A program made the translations under genes and the position numbers. Of a stretch of 14,016 nt of DNA, positions 13,339-14,016 are shown one piece after another. This stretch comes from Comamonadaceae bacterium (GTDB taxonomy: Bacteria > Pseudomonadota > Gammaproteobacteria > Burkholderiales > Burkholderiaceae_C), in the NCBI GenBank assembly GCA_947374705.1, contig CANCDA010000053.1, forward strand, positions 1 to 14,016. The letters run 5' to 3'. The notes under the pieces are model-generated. The model had not been told where the DNA came from, made no database searches, and worked only from the letters and a program-made list of their open reading frames with translations. The stretch's first letter is position 1; every line of letters begins with the position of its first letter.

Positions 13339-14016
13339 ATGAAAAATCTCATTCCAACGGTGTGCACGGTACTCATTCAATGGAGTGTGTTGTGCGGCTT
13401 GGCTTCTGGCACTCAGGCGCAAACTGGGTCGCAAACACGGATGCCCGCGGTGTCTGAAAACGAATGGCTGGAGAACACCCGGCGCTGGTTGTTGGCCCAG
13501 TCGTCCGCGAGCGTGCCCGCCACGGGTGTTGAGCCTTTGCGCATGGAAGTTGTCGTAGGTAACTTGGACAGTCGCTTGCGGCTGGCCCCTTGCGCGCAAG
13601 TGCAGCCCTATGTCCCAACAGGTTCGCGCCTGTGGGGCAAAACCCGTTTGGGCTTGCGTTGTTTGGCGGGGGAGACGAAATGGAACGTTTTTATACCCGT
13701 CACCATTCATGCCTGGGGCCTAGCCTGGGTGGTGCGACGGGATGTGGCCGCTGGTGCGGCGATGACCCTGGCCGACGGCATGCAAGCCGAGGTGGACTGG
13801 GCCGATGAAGCCAGCCCCGTGCTGGTCGAACCCGCCGCCTGGGTCGGGCAAGTCGCCACCCGTGCCTTGAGCACGGGCCAAGTCTTGCGCCAGAGCACGG
13901 TGCGTGCGGCGCAAGTCTTTCAGGCCGGAGCGCAAGTGCGGGTGCTGGCGCGGGGCTCGGGCTTTCAGATTAGCGCTGATGGGCAAGCCCTGTCGGCAGG
14001 GGTTGTGGGTCAAATG
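13339..14016 (+). CDS. flgA: FlgA, P-ring assembly chaperone (3' end outside window)
   Basis: The frame runs from ATG 13339 to the window edge without a stop, giving 226 residues; roughly 20-30 more are expected from typical FlgA length. Residues 1-28 form a Sec signal peptide (TVLIQWSVLCGLASGTQAQ, likely cut after TQA), placing the protein in the periplasm. There FlgA helps FlgI assemble into the P ring. The family core is LRLAPCAQVQPYVPTGSRLW (80-99), GKTRLGLRCLAGE (100-112) and WNVFIPVTI (114-122). The two cysteines (Cys85 and Cys108) match the conserved FlgA pair. The SAF-like beta-clip part follows, with VRRDVAAGAAMTLADGM (132-148) and RALSTGQVLRQSTV. Transcription diverges from flgB, and no strong ribosome-binding site is seen. 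Confidence 0.95.
   Translation, partial: MKNLIPTVCTVLIQWSVLCGLASGTQAQTGSQTRMPAVSENEWLENTRRWLLAQSSASVPATGVEPLRMEVVVGNLDSRLRLAPCAQVQPYVPTGSRLWGKTRLGLRCLAGETKWNVFIPVTIHAWGLAWVVRRDVAAGAAMTLADGMQAEVDWADEASPVLVEPAAWVGQVATRALSTGQVLRQSTVRAAQVFQAGAQVRVLARGSGFQISADGQALSAGVVGQM

Overview
The window looks like chromosomal DNA from a GC-rich betaproteobacterium. The order flgBCDEFGHIJKL with flgA divergently placed, a two-domain FlgJ carrying a muramidase-type C-terminus, and the protein sequences themselves suggest Burkholderiales, probably Comamonadaceae. That placement is inference from protein character, as no rRNA or marker gene is present.

Left edge (1-1065, plus strand): the C-terminal 72 codons of an alpha/beta-hydrolase-fold protein, then a compact two-gene toxin-antitoxin module (antitoxin 398-637, PIN-domain toxin 643-1065). 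A short repeat-rich spacer (1066-1135) separates these from everything to the right, which runs on the minus strand.

Middle left (1136-2798, minus strand): a histidine-phosphatase-family protein whose second catalytic histidine is replaced by serine, and a PhzF-family isomerase. Both lie directly downstream of flgL on the same strand with gaps of 36 and 46 bases and no convincing terminator, so they may receive read-through transcription from the flagellar operon.

Main body (2829-13177, minus strand): an uninterrupted flagellar rod, hook, ring and junction operon. In transcription order it is flgB, flgC (proximal rod), flgD (hook cap), flgE (hook), flgF, flgG (rod), flgH (L ring), flgI (P ring), flgJ (rod cap and peptidoglycan hydrolase), flgK and flgL (hook-filament junction). 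Gaps are 1-70 bases, with flgG/flgH overlapping and flgI/flgJ separated by one base. All eleven genes look intact and of normal length. Together they build the axial structure from the MS ring to the base of the filament.

Right edge: a 161-base divergent control region (13178-13338) and then flgA (P-ring assembly chaperone) on the plus strand, which runs off the window at 14016 still open. FlgA assists polymerisation of FlgI, encoded in the divergent operon.

I found no RNA genes, insertion sequences, CRISPR arrays, prophage or attachment sites. Most of the window is an ordinary, well-conserved flagellar locus. I do not see a new multi-gene system. The points worth a second look are small: the phosphatase active site, a beta-module shared by FlgK and FlgL, a one-cysteine FlgI, an in-frame repeat in flgE, and dyads around flgA and after the toxin gene.
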